8,595 bases of DNA from positions 1-8,595 of the forward strand of contig CAMEUL010000055.1 of the NCBI GenBank assembly GCA_945938205.1, given 5' to 3'. Under the pieces are notes generated by a model. That model was given only the letters and a program-made list of their open reading frames with translations, did not search any database and was not told the origin of the DNA. Shown here piece after piece: positions 1 through 5,975 of this stretch. Made by a program: the position numbers and the translations under genes. Each line of letters begins with the position of its first letter. The first letter of the stretch is position 1. The DNA is from an uncultured Traorella sp. (GTDB lineage: Bacteria > Bacillota_I > Bacilli_A > Erysipelotrichales > Erysipelotrichaceae).

Positions 1-252
1 TTTATATCCAACTCGGCTAGCTTTCTTAGCTTTTGAATCATATGCCATAACATTTGATACATGAATTGGAGCTTCTCTTTCAATGATCTTTCCATCTGGA
101 TCAGCCTGAGTAGGTTTCATGTGCTTTTTGATAATGTTAACACCTTCAACTACAACTTTGCTTTCCTTTGGAAGAACACGAGTTACTTCACCAACAGTTC
201 CTTTATAAGCACCGCTGATAACCTGAACTTTATCACCTTTTCTGATTTTCAT
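1..252 (-). CDS. rplX: 50S ribosomal protein L24 (partial, 3' end outside window)
   Basis: L24 is an early assembly protein of the large ribosomal subunit that binds the 5' domain of 23S rRNA. The 84 visible residues begin MKIRKGDKVQVISGAYKGT, with a KOW motif over roughly residues 3-30, followed by the usual VEGVNIIKKHMKP segment. The frame is open to the window edge, and the full protein is normally about 100-105 residues, so some 20 are missing. The ATG at 252 has GGAGG at 260-264, with 7 bases between them. That SD overlaps the TAG stop of rplN (TAGGAGG), which suggests translational coupling. It is the last visible gene of the operon; rplE would be expected next, outside the window. Confidence 0.96.
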   Translation of the reverse strand, partial: MKIRKGDKVQVISGAYKGTVGEVTRVLPKESKVVVEGVNIIKKHMKPTQADPDGKIIEREAPIHVSNVMAYDSKAKKASRVGYK

Positions 253-263
253 GAAAGTTCCTC

Positions 264-632
264 CTATAACACTTCTGGTGCTAAAGATACGATTTTCATG
301 TAATCTTTATCACGCAATTCTCTTGCCACAGGTCCAAAGATTCTTGTTCCACGTGGTGTTTTATCATCTTTGATCAATACAACAGCGTTGTCATCAAATT
401 TGATGTAAGTACCATTTTCACGACGAATTCCACGTCTTGTTCTTACGATAACGCCTTTAACAACGTCACCTTTCTTTACTGTTCCACCAGTTGATGCCTG
501 TTTAACGGTACATACAACGACATCTCCGATGTTAGCGAATTTTCTCTTGCTTCCACCCAAGCAGCGAATAACGAGAACTTCTTTAGCTCCGGTGTTGTCA
601 GCGACTCTTAATCTACTTTCGTTTTGAATCAT
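264..632 (-). CDS. rplN: 50S ribosomal protein L14
   Basis: L14 is a conserved 23S rRNA-binding protein at the subunit interface; it contacts 16S rRNA and is the docking site of the silencing factor RsfS. The 122-residue product starts MIQNESRLRVADNTGAKEV and ends ELRDKDYMKIVSLAPEVL, matching the family from end to end. An in-frame GTG two codons upstream (638) would lie only 3 bases from the SD, while the ATG at 632 lies 9 bases from GGAGG (642-646) and gives the family's usual N-terminus, so I chose 632. It follows rpsQ by 18 bases and precedes rplX by 11. No anomalies seen. Confidence 0.97.
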   Translation of the reverse strand: MIQNESRLRVADNTGAKEVLVIRCLGGSKRKFANIGDVVVCTVKQASTGGTVKKGDVVKGVIVRTRRGIRRENGTYIKFDDNAVVLIKDDKTPRGTRIFGPVARELRDKDYMKIVSLAPEVL

Positions 633-650
633 GATCACTTTCCTCCTTTA

Positions 651-911
651 CTAAAGAACTTCAGCCTTTTCAAGAACTTTTACTAAGCGGAATCTCTTGG
701 TTGCAGATAATGGACGAGTTTCCATGATTTCTACATAATCACCGATTCTTGCTTCATTGAGTTCATCATGAGCTTTGAATTTCTTTGAATAATTCACACG
801 TTTACCATATAAAGGGTGTGTTTTCTTTGTTTCGATAATAACTGTAATCGTTTTGTCCATCTTGTCAGAGATGACAGTTCCACGATAAGTTTTACGGTTA
901 GATCTTTCCAT
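651..911 (-). CDS. rpsQ: 30S ribosomal protein S17
   Basis: S17 is a primary 16S rRNA-binding protein of the small subunit with an OB fold. The 86 residues show the expected blocks RGTVISDKMDKTITV, HPLYGKRVNYSKKFKAHDE, and IMETRPLSATKRFRLV, the last being the family signature. The ATG at 911 is preferred; a GTG codon immediately before it (914) is also within reach of the SD, so one extra residue is possible. The SD AAGGAGG (921-927) is fused with the TAA stop of rpmC (TAAGGAGG). The gene ends with tandem in-frame stops, TAG then TAA, directly before the SD of rplN. Confidence 0.96.
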   Translation of the reverse strand: MERSNRKTYRGTVISDKMDKTITVIIETKKTHPLYGKRVNYSKKFKAHDELNEARIGDYVEIMETRPLSATKRFRLVKVLEKAEVL

Positions 912-925
912 CACTTAAGCCCTCC

Positions 926-1126
926 TTACTCTTGATTCCCAAGCGTACGCTCAGTCATCACAGTTTTAATACGAGCAATCGTCTTCTTAATGGCTTTCAT
1001 ACGAGCACCATTCACATTCTGTCCGGTTGCCTGTTGGAAACGAAGGTTAAAGAGTTCAGCTTTAAGTGTTTCGATTTCAGCAAGTAATTCTTCATTACTT
1101 TTTTCTCTAATTTCTTTTACGCTCAT
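926..1126 (-). CDS. rpmC: 50S ribosomal protein L29
   Basis: L29 is a small two-helix protein at the polypeptide exit; next to L23 it forms part of the docking surface for trigger factor and SRP. The product is 66 residues, the normal size, and carries the typical pattern VKEIREKSNEELLAEIETLKAELFNLRF split around a long helix, then RMKAIKKTIARIKT. The ATG at 1126 has GGAGG at 1135-1139 with 8 bases between. That SD is encoded by the last Lys-Glu-Glu codons of rplP, so initiation probably follows ribosomes finishing rplP. Confidence 0.95.
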   Translation of the reverse strand: MSVKEIREKSNEELLAEIETLKAELFNLRFQQATGQNVNGARMKAIKKTIARIKTVMTERTLGNQE

Positions 1127-1129
1127 CGT

Positions 1130-1546
1130 TTACTCCTCCTTACCTTTCACAACGAATTTAGTTTTCACTGGAAGTTTGTGAGATGCAAGTCTGAATGCTT
1201 CACGAGCGACTTCTTCCTCAACTCCGGCGATTTCAAACATGATGCGTCCAGGTTTTACAACGGCTACCCAACCTTCAGGAGCCCCTTTCCCAGATCCCAT
1301 ACGTACTTCAAGTGGTTTCTTTGTGATTGCCAAGTGTGGGCAAATTTTGATCCATACCTGACCACCACGTTTCATATAACGTGTCATAGCAACACGGGCA
1401 GCTTCAATCTGACGGTTTGTAACATATCCACCAGTATCAGCCATCAGACCATATTCACCGAAAGCTACGGTACGTCCAGCTTTTGCACGTCCTTCATAAC
1501 TTAATCTGTGTGGTCTTCTGTATTTAGTTCTGTTAGGCATTAACAT
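1130..1546 (-). CDS. rplP: 50S ribosomal protein L16
   Basis: L16 organises the A-site tRNA region near the peptidyl transferase centre and is a late assembly protein. The 138 residues start MLMPNRTKYRRPHR and include FGEYGLMA, the basic RYMKRGGQVWIKI segment, and the conserved block VRMGSGKGAPEGWVAVVKPG; the Arg of VRMG corresponds to the residue hydroxylated in E. coli L16. The C-terminus stops at VVKGKEE, about six residues shorter than the B. subtilis type. The ATG overlaps the rpsC TAA stop by one base (TAATG), and its SD GGAGG (1556-1560) is inside the last rpsC codons. The conserved N-terminus supports this start. Confidence 0.97.
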   Translation of the reverse strand: MLMPNRTKYRRPHRLSYEGRAKAGRTVAFGEYGLMADTGGYVTNRQIEAARVAMTRYMKRGGQVWIKICPHLAITKKPLEVRMGSGKGAPEGWVAVVKPGRIMFEIAGVEEEVAREAFRLASHKLPVKTKFVVKGKEE

Positions 1547-2331
1547 TAGTTGTTACCTCCTTCACTTGGAGCTTCTTCAGTTTTCACTGCTTCAGCCTGT
1601 GGTTGACTAGGTTTACGATCGTTTCTCTTGTTTCCACGATCATTTCTACGTCTTCTGTCGTTTGGTGCAAACTTAGGAGCTTCTGGTTCAGTAACCATCT
1701 GACCAGGCAATACTTCACCACGGCAGATCCATACTTTAACACCTAAACGTCCGTAAGTTGTGCTTGCTTCTTCCCAAGCGTAGTCGATGTCAGCTCTTAA
1801 TGTATGCAAAGGAACGACACCTTCAGAATATCCTTCTGTACGAGCCATATCAGCTCCACCAAGTCTTCCTGAAACAGCAGTCTTGATTCCCTTAGCACCA
1901 GCACGCATGGTCTTCTGAATAGCTCTCTTCTGAGCAGTTCTGAAGGATGCACGCTGTTCCAGCTGATCTGCAATGCTTCTAGCAACAATTCTTGCATCCA
2001 GATCAGGGTTTGCAATTTCAACAACCTTGATGAATACATTCTTGCCACCAGTCAGCTTTGTCAGTTTCTTTTTCAGCGCTTCAACGCTTTCACCATTTGT
2101 TCCGATGATCACACCTGGACGAGCAGAACGAATGATTACTTCAATACGGTTTTTAGAACGTTCGATTTCAATTCTTGACACTGAAGCAGCTTTCAGTTCA
2201 GCAAACAGGAATTCACGAATCTTAACGTCTTCCAATAATAAATCGGCATAATCTTTATCAGCATACCAGCGTGATTCCCAATCGCGGATCACACCAACAC
2301 GCATTCCGATAGGACTTACTTTCTGACCCAT
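1546..2331 (-). CDS. rpsC: 30S ribosomal protein S3 with extended C-terminal tail
   Basis: S3 lines the mRNA entry channel of the small subunit and helps unwind mRNA. The protein starts MGQKVSPIGMRVGVIRDW, has the KH domain (RPGVIIGTNGESVE at 71-84), then SGRLGGADMARTEGYSEG and VPLHTLRADIDYAWEEA of the C-terminal domain. It is 261 residues, against about 218 in B. subtilis and 233 in E. coli. Residues from about 214 form a low-complexity tail: first Arg/Lys/Asn/Asp-rich (FAPNDRRRRNDRGNKRNDRK), then acidic (TEEAPSEGG). Two departures from the usual pattern are visible. The KH loop is GTNG instead of GKKG, and residue 132 is Thr where E. coli and most others have Arg (FRTAQKRA). The SD is fused to the rplV stop (TAGGAGG), and the last codons encode the SD of rplP. 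Confidence 0.97.
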   Translation of the reverse strand: MGQKVSPIGMRVGVIRDWESRWYADKDYADLLLEDVKIREFLFAELKAASVSRIEIERSKNRIEVIIRSARPGVIIGTNGESVEALKKKLTKLTGGKNVFIKVVEIANPDLDARIVARSIADQLEQRASFRTAQKRAIQKTMRAGAKGIKTAVSGRLGGADMARTEGYSEGVVPLHTLRADIDYAWEEASTTYGRLGVKVWICRGEVLPGQMVTEPEAPKFAPNDRRRRNDRGNKRNDRKPSQPQAEAVKTEEAPSEGGNN

Positions 2332-2341
2332 AATTTACCTC

Positions 2342-2677
2342 CTAAGCACGTTCACTAACCACGACAGTGATGTGGCTAGTGCGTTTGTGGATCGCACTTG
2401 CAGATCCCTTGGCACGAGGCATGAATCTCTTGAGTACAACACCTTCATTAGCGTAACATGCCTTTAGATACAGTTTGCTTTCATCTAATCCGTTGTTGTT
2501 TACGGCATTAGCGACAGCAGATTTTAATACTTTTGCAGTAGCATCAGCAGCAAAATTTGGAGTGAATCTCAAAATAGCTGCGGCTTCTTCAACGTCTTTT
2601 CCACGAATCAGGTCCAACACAAGGCGTGCTTTTCTAGGTGGAATGCGTAATGTTTTTGCAGTTGCTTTTACTTCCAT
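2342..2677 (-). CDS. rplV: 50S ribosomal protein L22
   Basis: L22 contacts all domains of 23S rRNA, and its long beta-hairpin lines the exit-tunnel constriction where macrolides bind. The 111 residues start MEVKATAKTLRIPPRKARLV, followed by LDLIRGKDVEEA, and end with the KRTSHITVVVSE signature. The hairpin tip reads FMPRAKGSASAIHKR (85-98). Ser92 takes the place of an Arg common in this loop (GRA in E. coli and B. subtilis). The ATG at 2677 lies 9 bases from GGAGG (2687-2691), which shares bases with the TAG stop of rpsS (TAGGAGG). Confidence 0.97.
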   Translation of the reverse strand: MEVKATAKTLRIPPRKARLVLDLIRGKDVEEAAAILRFTPNFAADATAKVLKSAVANAVNNNGLDESKLYLKACYANEGVVLKRFMPRAKGSASAIHKRTSHITVVVSERA

Positions 2678-2690
2678 TTCTTATTTCCTC

Positions 2691-2969
2691 CTATTTCTTA
2701 GCTTTCTTATCGTCACCTGCGTGACCATTGAATTTACGTGTTGGTACAAATTCACCCAACTTGTGACCTACCATATCTTCTGTTACATAAACAGGAAGAT
2801 GTTCCTTACCGTTGTAAACAGCGAATGTGTGTTCAACGAACTGAGGGAAAATTGTAGAACGACGTGACCAAGTTTTAATCACTTCTTTTTTACCGGACTC
2901 ATTCAGTTTTTCAACTTTTTTCATTAAGTGTTCATCCACAAAAGGTCCTTTTTTCAAACTACGACTCAT
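2691..2969 (-). CDS. rpsS: 30S ribosomal protein S19
   Basis: S19 sits in the head of the small subunit, binds 16S rRNA together with S13, and contacts the A-site tRNA and the inter-subunit bridges. The product is 92 residues, exactly the common length, beginning MSRSLKKGPFVDEHLMKK. It contains the conserved blocks IKTWSRRSTIFPQFV, TFAVYNGKEHLPVYV and MVGHKLGEFVPTRKF. The SD GGGAGG (2979-2984) is 9 bases before the ATG in the 20-base gap after rplB. Nothing unusual was seen. Confidence 0.97.
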   Translation of the reverse strand: MSRSLKKGPFVDEHLMKKVEKLNESGKKEVIKTWSRRSTIFPQFVEHTFAVYNGKEHLPVYVTEDMVGHKLGEFVPTRKFNGHAGDDKKAKK

Positions 2970-2989
2970 TTTTCATTTCCTCCCTTCGC

Positions 2990-3823
2990 CTATTTACCAT
3001 TTCTACGACGAACGATCAGTTTCGTAGAAGCTTTTTTGTTTTTACGAGTTTTAACACCCATAGCTTTCTTGCCCCAAGGAGTCATTGGAGATTTACGTCC
3101 AACTGGTGTACGTCCTTCCCCACCACCATGAGGGTGATCATTAGGGTTCATTACAGAACCACGAACTGTTGGGCGGATACCCAGCCAGCGGCTTCTTCCG
3201 GCCTTACCGATGTTTACCAGTGAGTGGTCTTCGTTTCCGACAACCCCAACTGTAGCACGGCAGTTACCTAAGATTTTTCTCACTTCGCCACTTGCAAGAC
3301 GAACTGTTACATATTTATCTTCAATACCCAGGATCTGAGCACTTACACCAGCACTACGTGCCAGCTGTCCACCCTTACCAGGCTTCAATTCAACGTTGTG
3401 AATGAATGTACCTTCAGGCATGTTTCTCATTTCCATAGCATTTCCAACTTTGATGTCGGCTGTTGCACCACTGACAACTGTTGTTCCAACAGTCAATCCC
3501 TTAGGAGCCAGGATGTAACGTTTTTCACCATCAGCATAGTTCAATAATGCGAAGTTTGCAGATCTGTTTGGATCGTATTCGATGGTAGCTACTGTAGCTG
3601 GAACTCCATCTTTGTTTCTTTTGAAATCAATAATACGGTATTGGCGCTTGTGTCCTCCACCCTGATGACGTGTTGTAATGCGTCCGTTATTGTTGCGTCC
3701 ACCTTTGTTTGAAAGAGGTGCCAACAGGGAACGTTCAGGCTTAGTAGCAGTGATTTCATCGAACGTTAACACGGACATATTACGACGGCCATTTGTAGTT
3801 GGCTTATATTTCTTGATTGCCAT
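2990..3823 (-). CDS. rplB: 50S ribosomal protein L2
   Basis: L2 is one of the most conserved large-subunit proteins, needed for subunit association and for assembly of the peptidyl transferase centre. The 277-residue product begins MAIKKYKPTTNGRRNMSV. It carries the N-terminal OB-type RNA-binding domain (about 40-120), the SH3-like domain (about 125-200), and the signature MNPNDHPHGGGEGR (225-238). His230 there corresponds to E. coli His229, the residue long discussed for peptidyl transferase activity. The C-terminus is highly basic (KTRKNKKASTKLIVRRR). The SD AAGGAGG ends 12 bases before the ATG, a rather long spacing for this operon. The gene is preceded by the only sizeable gap in the cluster (62 bases). 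Confidence 0.98.
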   Translation of the reverse strand: MAIKKYKPTTNGRRNMSVLTFDEITATKPERSLLAPLSNKGGRNNNGRITTRHQGGGHKRQYRIIDFKRNKDGVPATVATIEYDPNRSANFALLNYADGEKRYILAPKGLTVGTTVVSGATADIKVGNAMEMRNMPEGTFIHNVELKPGKGGQLARSAGVSAQILGIEDKYVTVRLASGEVRKILGNCRATVGVVGNEDHSLVNIGKAGRSRWLGIRPTVRGSVMNPNDHPHGGGEGRTPVGRKSPMTPWGKKAMGVKTRKNKKASTKLIVRRRNGK

Positions 3824-3885
3824 AATATTTCTTTTCCTCCTTACGCGTTTTTAGCGGGAAATAGCGTGATTCTCCCCGGATATTC
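3824..3885 (-). other. rplW-rplB intergenic gap with weak hairpin
   Basis: This 62-base gap is the longest between any two genes of the operon. On the minus strand CGGGGA (3878-3873) can pair with TTCCCG (3860-3855) around a 12-base loop, including one G-U pair. There is no U-tract, so it is not a terminator. It could be an mRNA processing or stability element, or simply spacer. The SD of rplB lies at its downstream end. Confidence 0.35.
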
Positions 3886-4173
3886 TTATTCACCGAATAA
3901 GTTGATATCTTGTCCATCAGCAATCTTAACAATTGCCTTACGAACAACTTTTGTCATTCCTGTGTATTTTCCTACACGTTTTGTTTTTGGTTTTGTGTTT
4001 AAAATGTTGACACCCACCACTTTTACACCAAAGATGCTTTCAACAGCCTGGCGAACTTCTGTTTTGTTAGTTCCCTTAGCTACTTCGAATGTCACTTTGT
4101 TGTCAGTTTCCATTAATTTCATGGATTTTTCAGTGATAATTGGGCGGATAATAATATCTCTGTAGTTATTCAT
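3886..4173 (-). CDS. rplW: 50S ribosomal protein L23
   Basis: L23 lies at the exit of the polypeptide tunnel and is the main docking site for trigger factor, SRP and the translocon. The 95 residues begin MNNYRDIIIRPIITEKSMKLM; the Glu of the ITEKS motif is at the position used for trigger factor binding in E. coli. Further blocks are TFEVAKGTNKTEVRQAVESIF and the basic loop NTKPKTKRVGKYTGMTKVVRK. The ATG overlaps the rplD TAA by one base (TAATG). Its SD GGAGG (4184-4188) lies inside the last rplD codons (Glu-Glu-Val). Confidence 0.96.
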   Translation of the reverse strand: MNNYRDIIIRPIITEKSMKLMETDNKVTFEVAKGTNKTEVRQAVESIFGVKVVGVNILNTKPKTKRVGKYTGMTKVVRKAIVKIADGQDINLFGE

Positions 4174-4802
4174 TATCCTAATACCTCCTCAACTGCTTTC
4201 ACAGCTGCTTCAGTAAATACAACCTTGTTTGCATTTACGATATCATAAACATTGATTGCATCGGCTGTCAGCATCACCATTGTATCAATGTTTCTCACTG
4301 ATAAATAAGCATTTGCGTAATCATCATCATTAGCAACTACGAACAATGTTTTGTTAGTAGCCTGAATGTTTTCGATCACTTTGACCATATCCTTTGTTTT
4401 AGGAGCAGCCAGTTCAAGCTTATCCACAACGATCATATCGCTGGACAGCACTTTTTCACTTAATACAGATTTCAAAGCCAAACGACGAACTTTTCTGTTC
4501 AGTTTTGTTGCATAGCTTCTAGGTGTTGGCCCGAATACAATTCCTCCACCTCTGTACTGAGGAGCACGGATGGATCCCTGACGGGCATTACCAGTACCTT
4601 TCTGACGGTATGGCTTGCGTCCCCCTCCACGGACTTCACGACGGTTCTTTACGTCATGAGTTCCCTGTCTCATTGATGCACGCTGCATAACGATGGCATC
4701 AAAGATGACTTGCTGATTTGGCTCAATGCCAAATACTTCAGGATTAAGAGTTATTTCATGTAACTTTTCACCTGATTGGTTAATTACGACCATATTAGGC
4801 AT
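4173..4802 (-). CDS. rplD: 50S ribosomal protein L4
   Basis: L4 is a primary 23S rRNA-binding protein whose extended loop reaches the exit-tunnel constriction. In E. coli it also represses its own S10 operon by acting on the leader; whether that applies here is unknown. The 209 residues begin MPNMVVINQSGEKL. The loop holds EVRGGGRKPYRQKGTGNARQ (56-75), then GGGIVFGPTPRSY and KVRRLALKSVLSEK. Residue 72 is Asn in KGTGNARQ, where Arg is usual (KGTGRAR; E. coli Arg67, S. pneumoniae Arg72), in a segment tied to macrolide resistance. The SD (4811-4815) is coded by the Glu-Glu-Glu end of rplC, 8 bases before the ATG. Confidence 0.97.
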   Translation of the reverse strand: MPNMVVINQSGEKLHEITLNPEVFGIEPNQQVIFDAIVMQRASMRQGTHDVKNRREVRGGGRKPYRQKGTGNARQGSIRAPQYRGGGIVFGPTPRSYATKLNRKVRRLALKSVLSEKVLSSDMIVVDKLELAAPKTKDMVKVIENIQATNKTLFVVANDDDYANAYLSVRNIDTMVMLTADAINVYDIVNANKVVFTEAAVKAVEEVLG

Positions 4803-4805
4803 ATC

Positions 4806-5492
4806 TTATTCCTCCTCATTCGTTTTGCTGTAGTCAACTAACACTTTAGCTTCTACATCACCCTTACTGCACTTAGCAGACTGGATCATGACCAAACCTT
4901 TCTTAGGTCCTGGCACGTTTCCTTTGATCAGCATGTAGTTCTTTTCAGTATCTACTTTGATGACTTCCAGGTTTTTATTTGTTGTTCTGTCAACTCCATA
5001 GTGACCAGGCATTGTGAATCCAGGGTCAATTTTGTTTGTTCCCAAACCGGTAGTTGCGGCAGAACCCATTCCTCTGTGGTGTCCTGAACCATGTGTCTTA
5101 GGTCCGATTGTCTGATTGTGGCGTTTTACAGCTCCGGTAAATCCATGACCTTTGCTTGTTCCGATCACATCAACCATTTCACCAGCTGAGAAGATGTCAG
5201 CTTTGATTTCTGCTCCTAATTCATAACTCATCATTTCTTCTGAGCGGAATTCACGAATATAGTGTTTTGGAGCAGTGTTCACTTTCTTTGCATGTCCGAT
5301 AGCAGGTTTTGTTGCTCTGCTTTCTTTCACATCTTCAATTCCTAACTGGATAGCTACGTATCCATCGTTTTCCATTGTTTTCTTCTGTAAAACAACGTTT
5401 GGCTGAACTTCAACGACTGTTACTGGAATCAATACTCCATCTTCAGTAAAGACTTGAGTCATACCAACTTTGCGTCCTAATAATCCTTTCAT
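4806..5492 (-). CDS. rplC: 50S ribosomal protein L3, divergent central loop
   Basis: L3 is an early assembly protein; a long loop of it approaches the peptidyl transferase centre. The protein starts MKGLLGRKVGMTQVFTEDGV, has VDVIGTSKGHGFTGAVKRH (107-125), and ends in a Glu-rich tail. It is 228 residues, about 19 longer than the 209 of E. coli and B. subtilis, the extra being at the C-terminus. The loop at 143-161 reads GSAATTGLGTNKIDPGFTM. The usual basic VFKGKKM or VFKGKRM is replaced by IDPGFTM, and no Gln matches the E. coli residue (Gln150) methylated by PrmB. MPGHYGVDRTTNKNLEV then resumes the family pattern. The ATG at 5492 follows an ideal SD, GGAGGTGA, by 7 bases from GGAGG. Confidence 0.96.
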   Translation of the reverse strand: MKGLLGRKVGMTQVFTEDGVLIPVTVVEVQPNVVLQKKTMENDGYVAIQLGIEDVKESRATKPAIGHAKKVNTAPKHYIREFRSEEMMSYELGAEIKADIFSAGEMVDVIGTSKGHGFTGAVKRHNQTIGPKTHGSGHHRGMGSAATTGLGTNKIDPGFTMPGHYGVDRTTNKNLEVIKVDTEKNYMLIKGNVPGPKKGLVMIQSAKCSKGDVEAKVLVDYSKTNEEE

Positions 5493-5507
5493 GATGTCAC
5501 CTCCAGC

Positions 5508-5819
5508 TTACAGCTTGATCTCGATGTCAACACCACTAGGCAGTTCCAGACGACTTAATGCATCGATGGTTTCTGCTGTTGGTCCAACAATCTCGATCAA
5601 TCTCTTGTGAGTTCTTAATTCGAACTGTTCACGTGAGTCTTTGTATTTGTGTACCGCACGCAAGATAGTTACTACTTGCTTTTCAGTTGGAAGTGGTACA
5701 GGTCCAACAATTTTCTTGGCACCGTGTGCCTGGGCAGCTGTTACGATTTTTTCAGCACTAGAATCAAGGATTCTGTGTTCGTAAGCTTTTAAGCGAATTC
5801 TTACGCTATTCTTTGCCAT
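5508..5819 (-). CDS. rpsJ: 30S ribosomal protein S10
   Basis: S10 is a head protein of the small subunit and, as NusE, a partner of NusB in antitermination and of NusG in linking transcription to translation. The 103 residues begin MAKNSVRIRLKAYEHRILD, with LPTEKQVVTILRAVHKYKDS and REQFELRTHKRLIEIV, and end LPSGVDIEIKL. One residue more than the usual 102 lies in the tip segment HGAKKIVGPVP. An in-frame ATG at 5840 would add MGRRREN, but it has no SD and would translate through the real one (AAGGAG, 5827-5832). I therefore use the ATG at 5819, 7 bases after that SD. It is the first gene of the operon, downstream of a structured leader. Confidence 0.97.
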   Translation of the reverse strand: MAKNSVRIRLKAYEHRILDSSAEKIVTAAQAHGAKKIVGPVPLPTEKQVVTILRAVHKYKDSREQFELRTHKRLIEIVGPTAETIDALSRLELPSGVDIEIKL

Positions 5820-5937
5820 GTTTTCTCTCCTTCTCCCCATTCTCGACGGGGTTCAATCGCTCGATACGAATTCCCCGACCGTACACTGTGACAACGCATC
5901 TCAGTGTGTCGGCAACCTCGCATGTCTACGCGATAGC
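5820..5937 (-). promoter_or_regulatory. Structured 5' leader of the S10 operon
   Basis: The predicted mRNA leader is about 118 nucleotides and is rich in inverted repeats. Hairpin 1 is TCGCGT-AGAC-ATGCGA (5932-5917). Hairpin 2 joins CCGAC+ACACTG (5912-5902) to CAGTGT (5888-5883) and GTCGG (5879-5875), with an ACG bulge. Hairpin 3 pairs CGGGG (5877-5873) with CCCCG (5851-5847) and is extended inside by TTC/GAA and ATC/GAT. It shares bases with hairpin 2. An alternative pairs CCCC (5851-5848) with GGGG (5838-5835), three bases before the SD. No U-tract follows, so control would more likely be translational than by termination. Autogenous control by L4 is known for the E. coli S10 leader; the mechanism here is inference. 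Confidence 0.7.
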
Positions 5938-5943
5938 TTCATT

Positions 5944-5972
5944 ATTATAACAACAGAAAATGCATTATGCAA
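5944..5972 (-). promoter_or_regulatory. Main S10 operon promoter (sigma-A type, extended -10)
   Basis: On the minus strand, TTGCAT (5972-5967) and a perfect TATAAT (5949-5944) are separated by 17 bases. TG at 5952-5951 gives an extended -10 element (TGT before TATAAT). Transcription should start near G5937. A-tracts immediately upstream of the -35 box form a likely UP element, as expected for a ribosomal protein operon. Confidence 0.88.
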
Positions 5973-5975
5973 GCC

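Noticed and set aside
61..5700. Plus-strand and alternative-frame open frames inside the ribosomal genes
   Set aside because: They are shadows of conserved ribosomal protein genes and have no SD or recognisable domains.
5835..5851. Transcription attenuator in the S10 leader (CCCC/GGGG hairpin)
   Set aside because: No T-run follows the stem; only the SD and start codon do, so termination is unlikely.
5801..5923. Minus-strand frame of 40 codons in the S10 leader that runs past the rpsJ start
   Set aside because: It has no SD, its composition follows the hairpins, and it overlaps rpsJ out of frame; the region is better explained as structured RNA.
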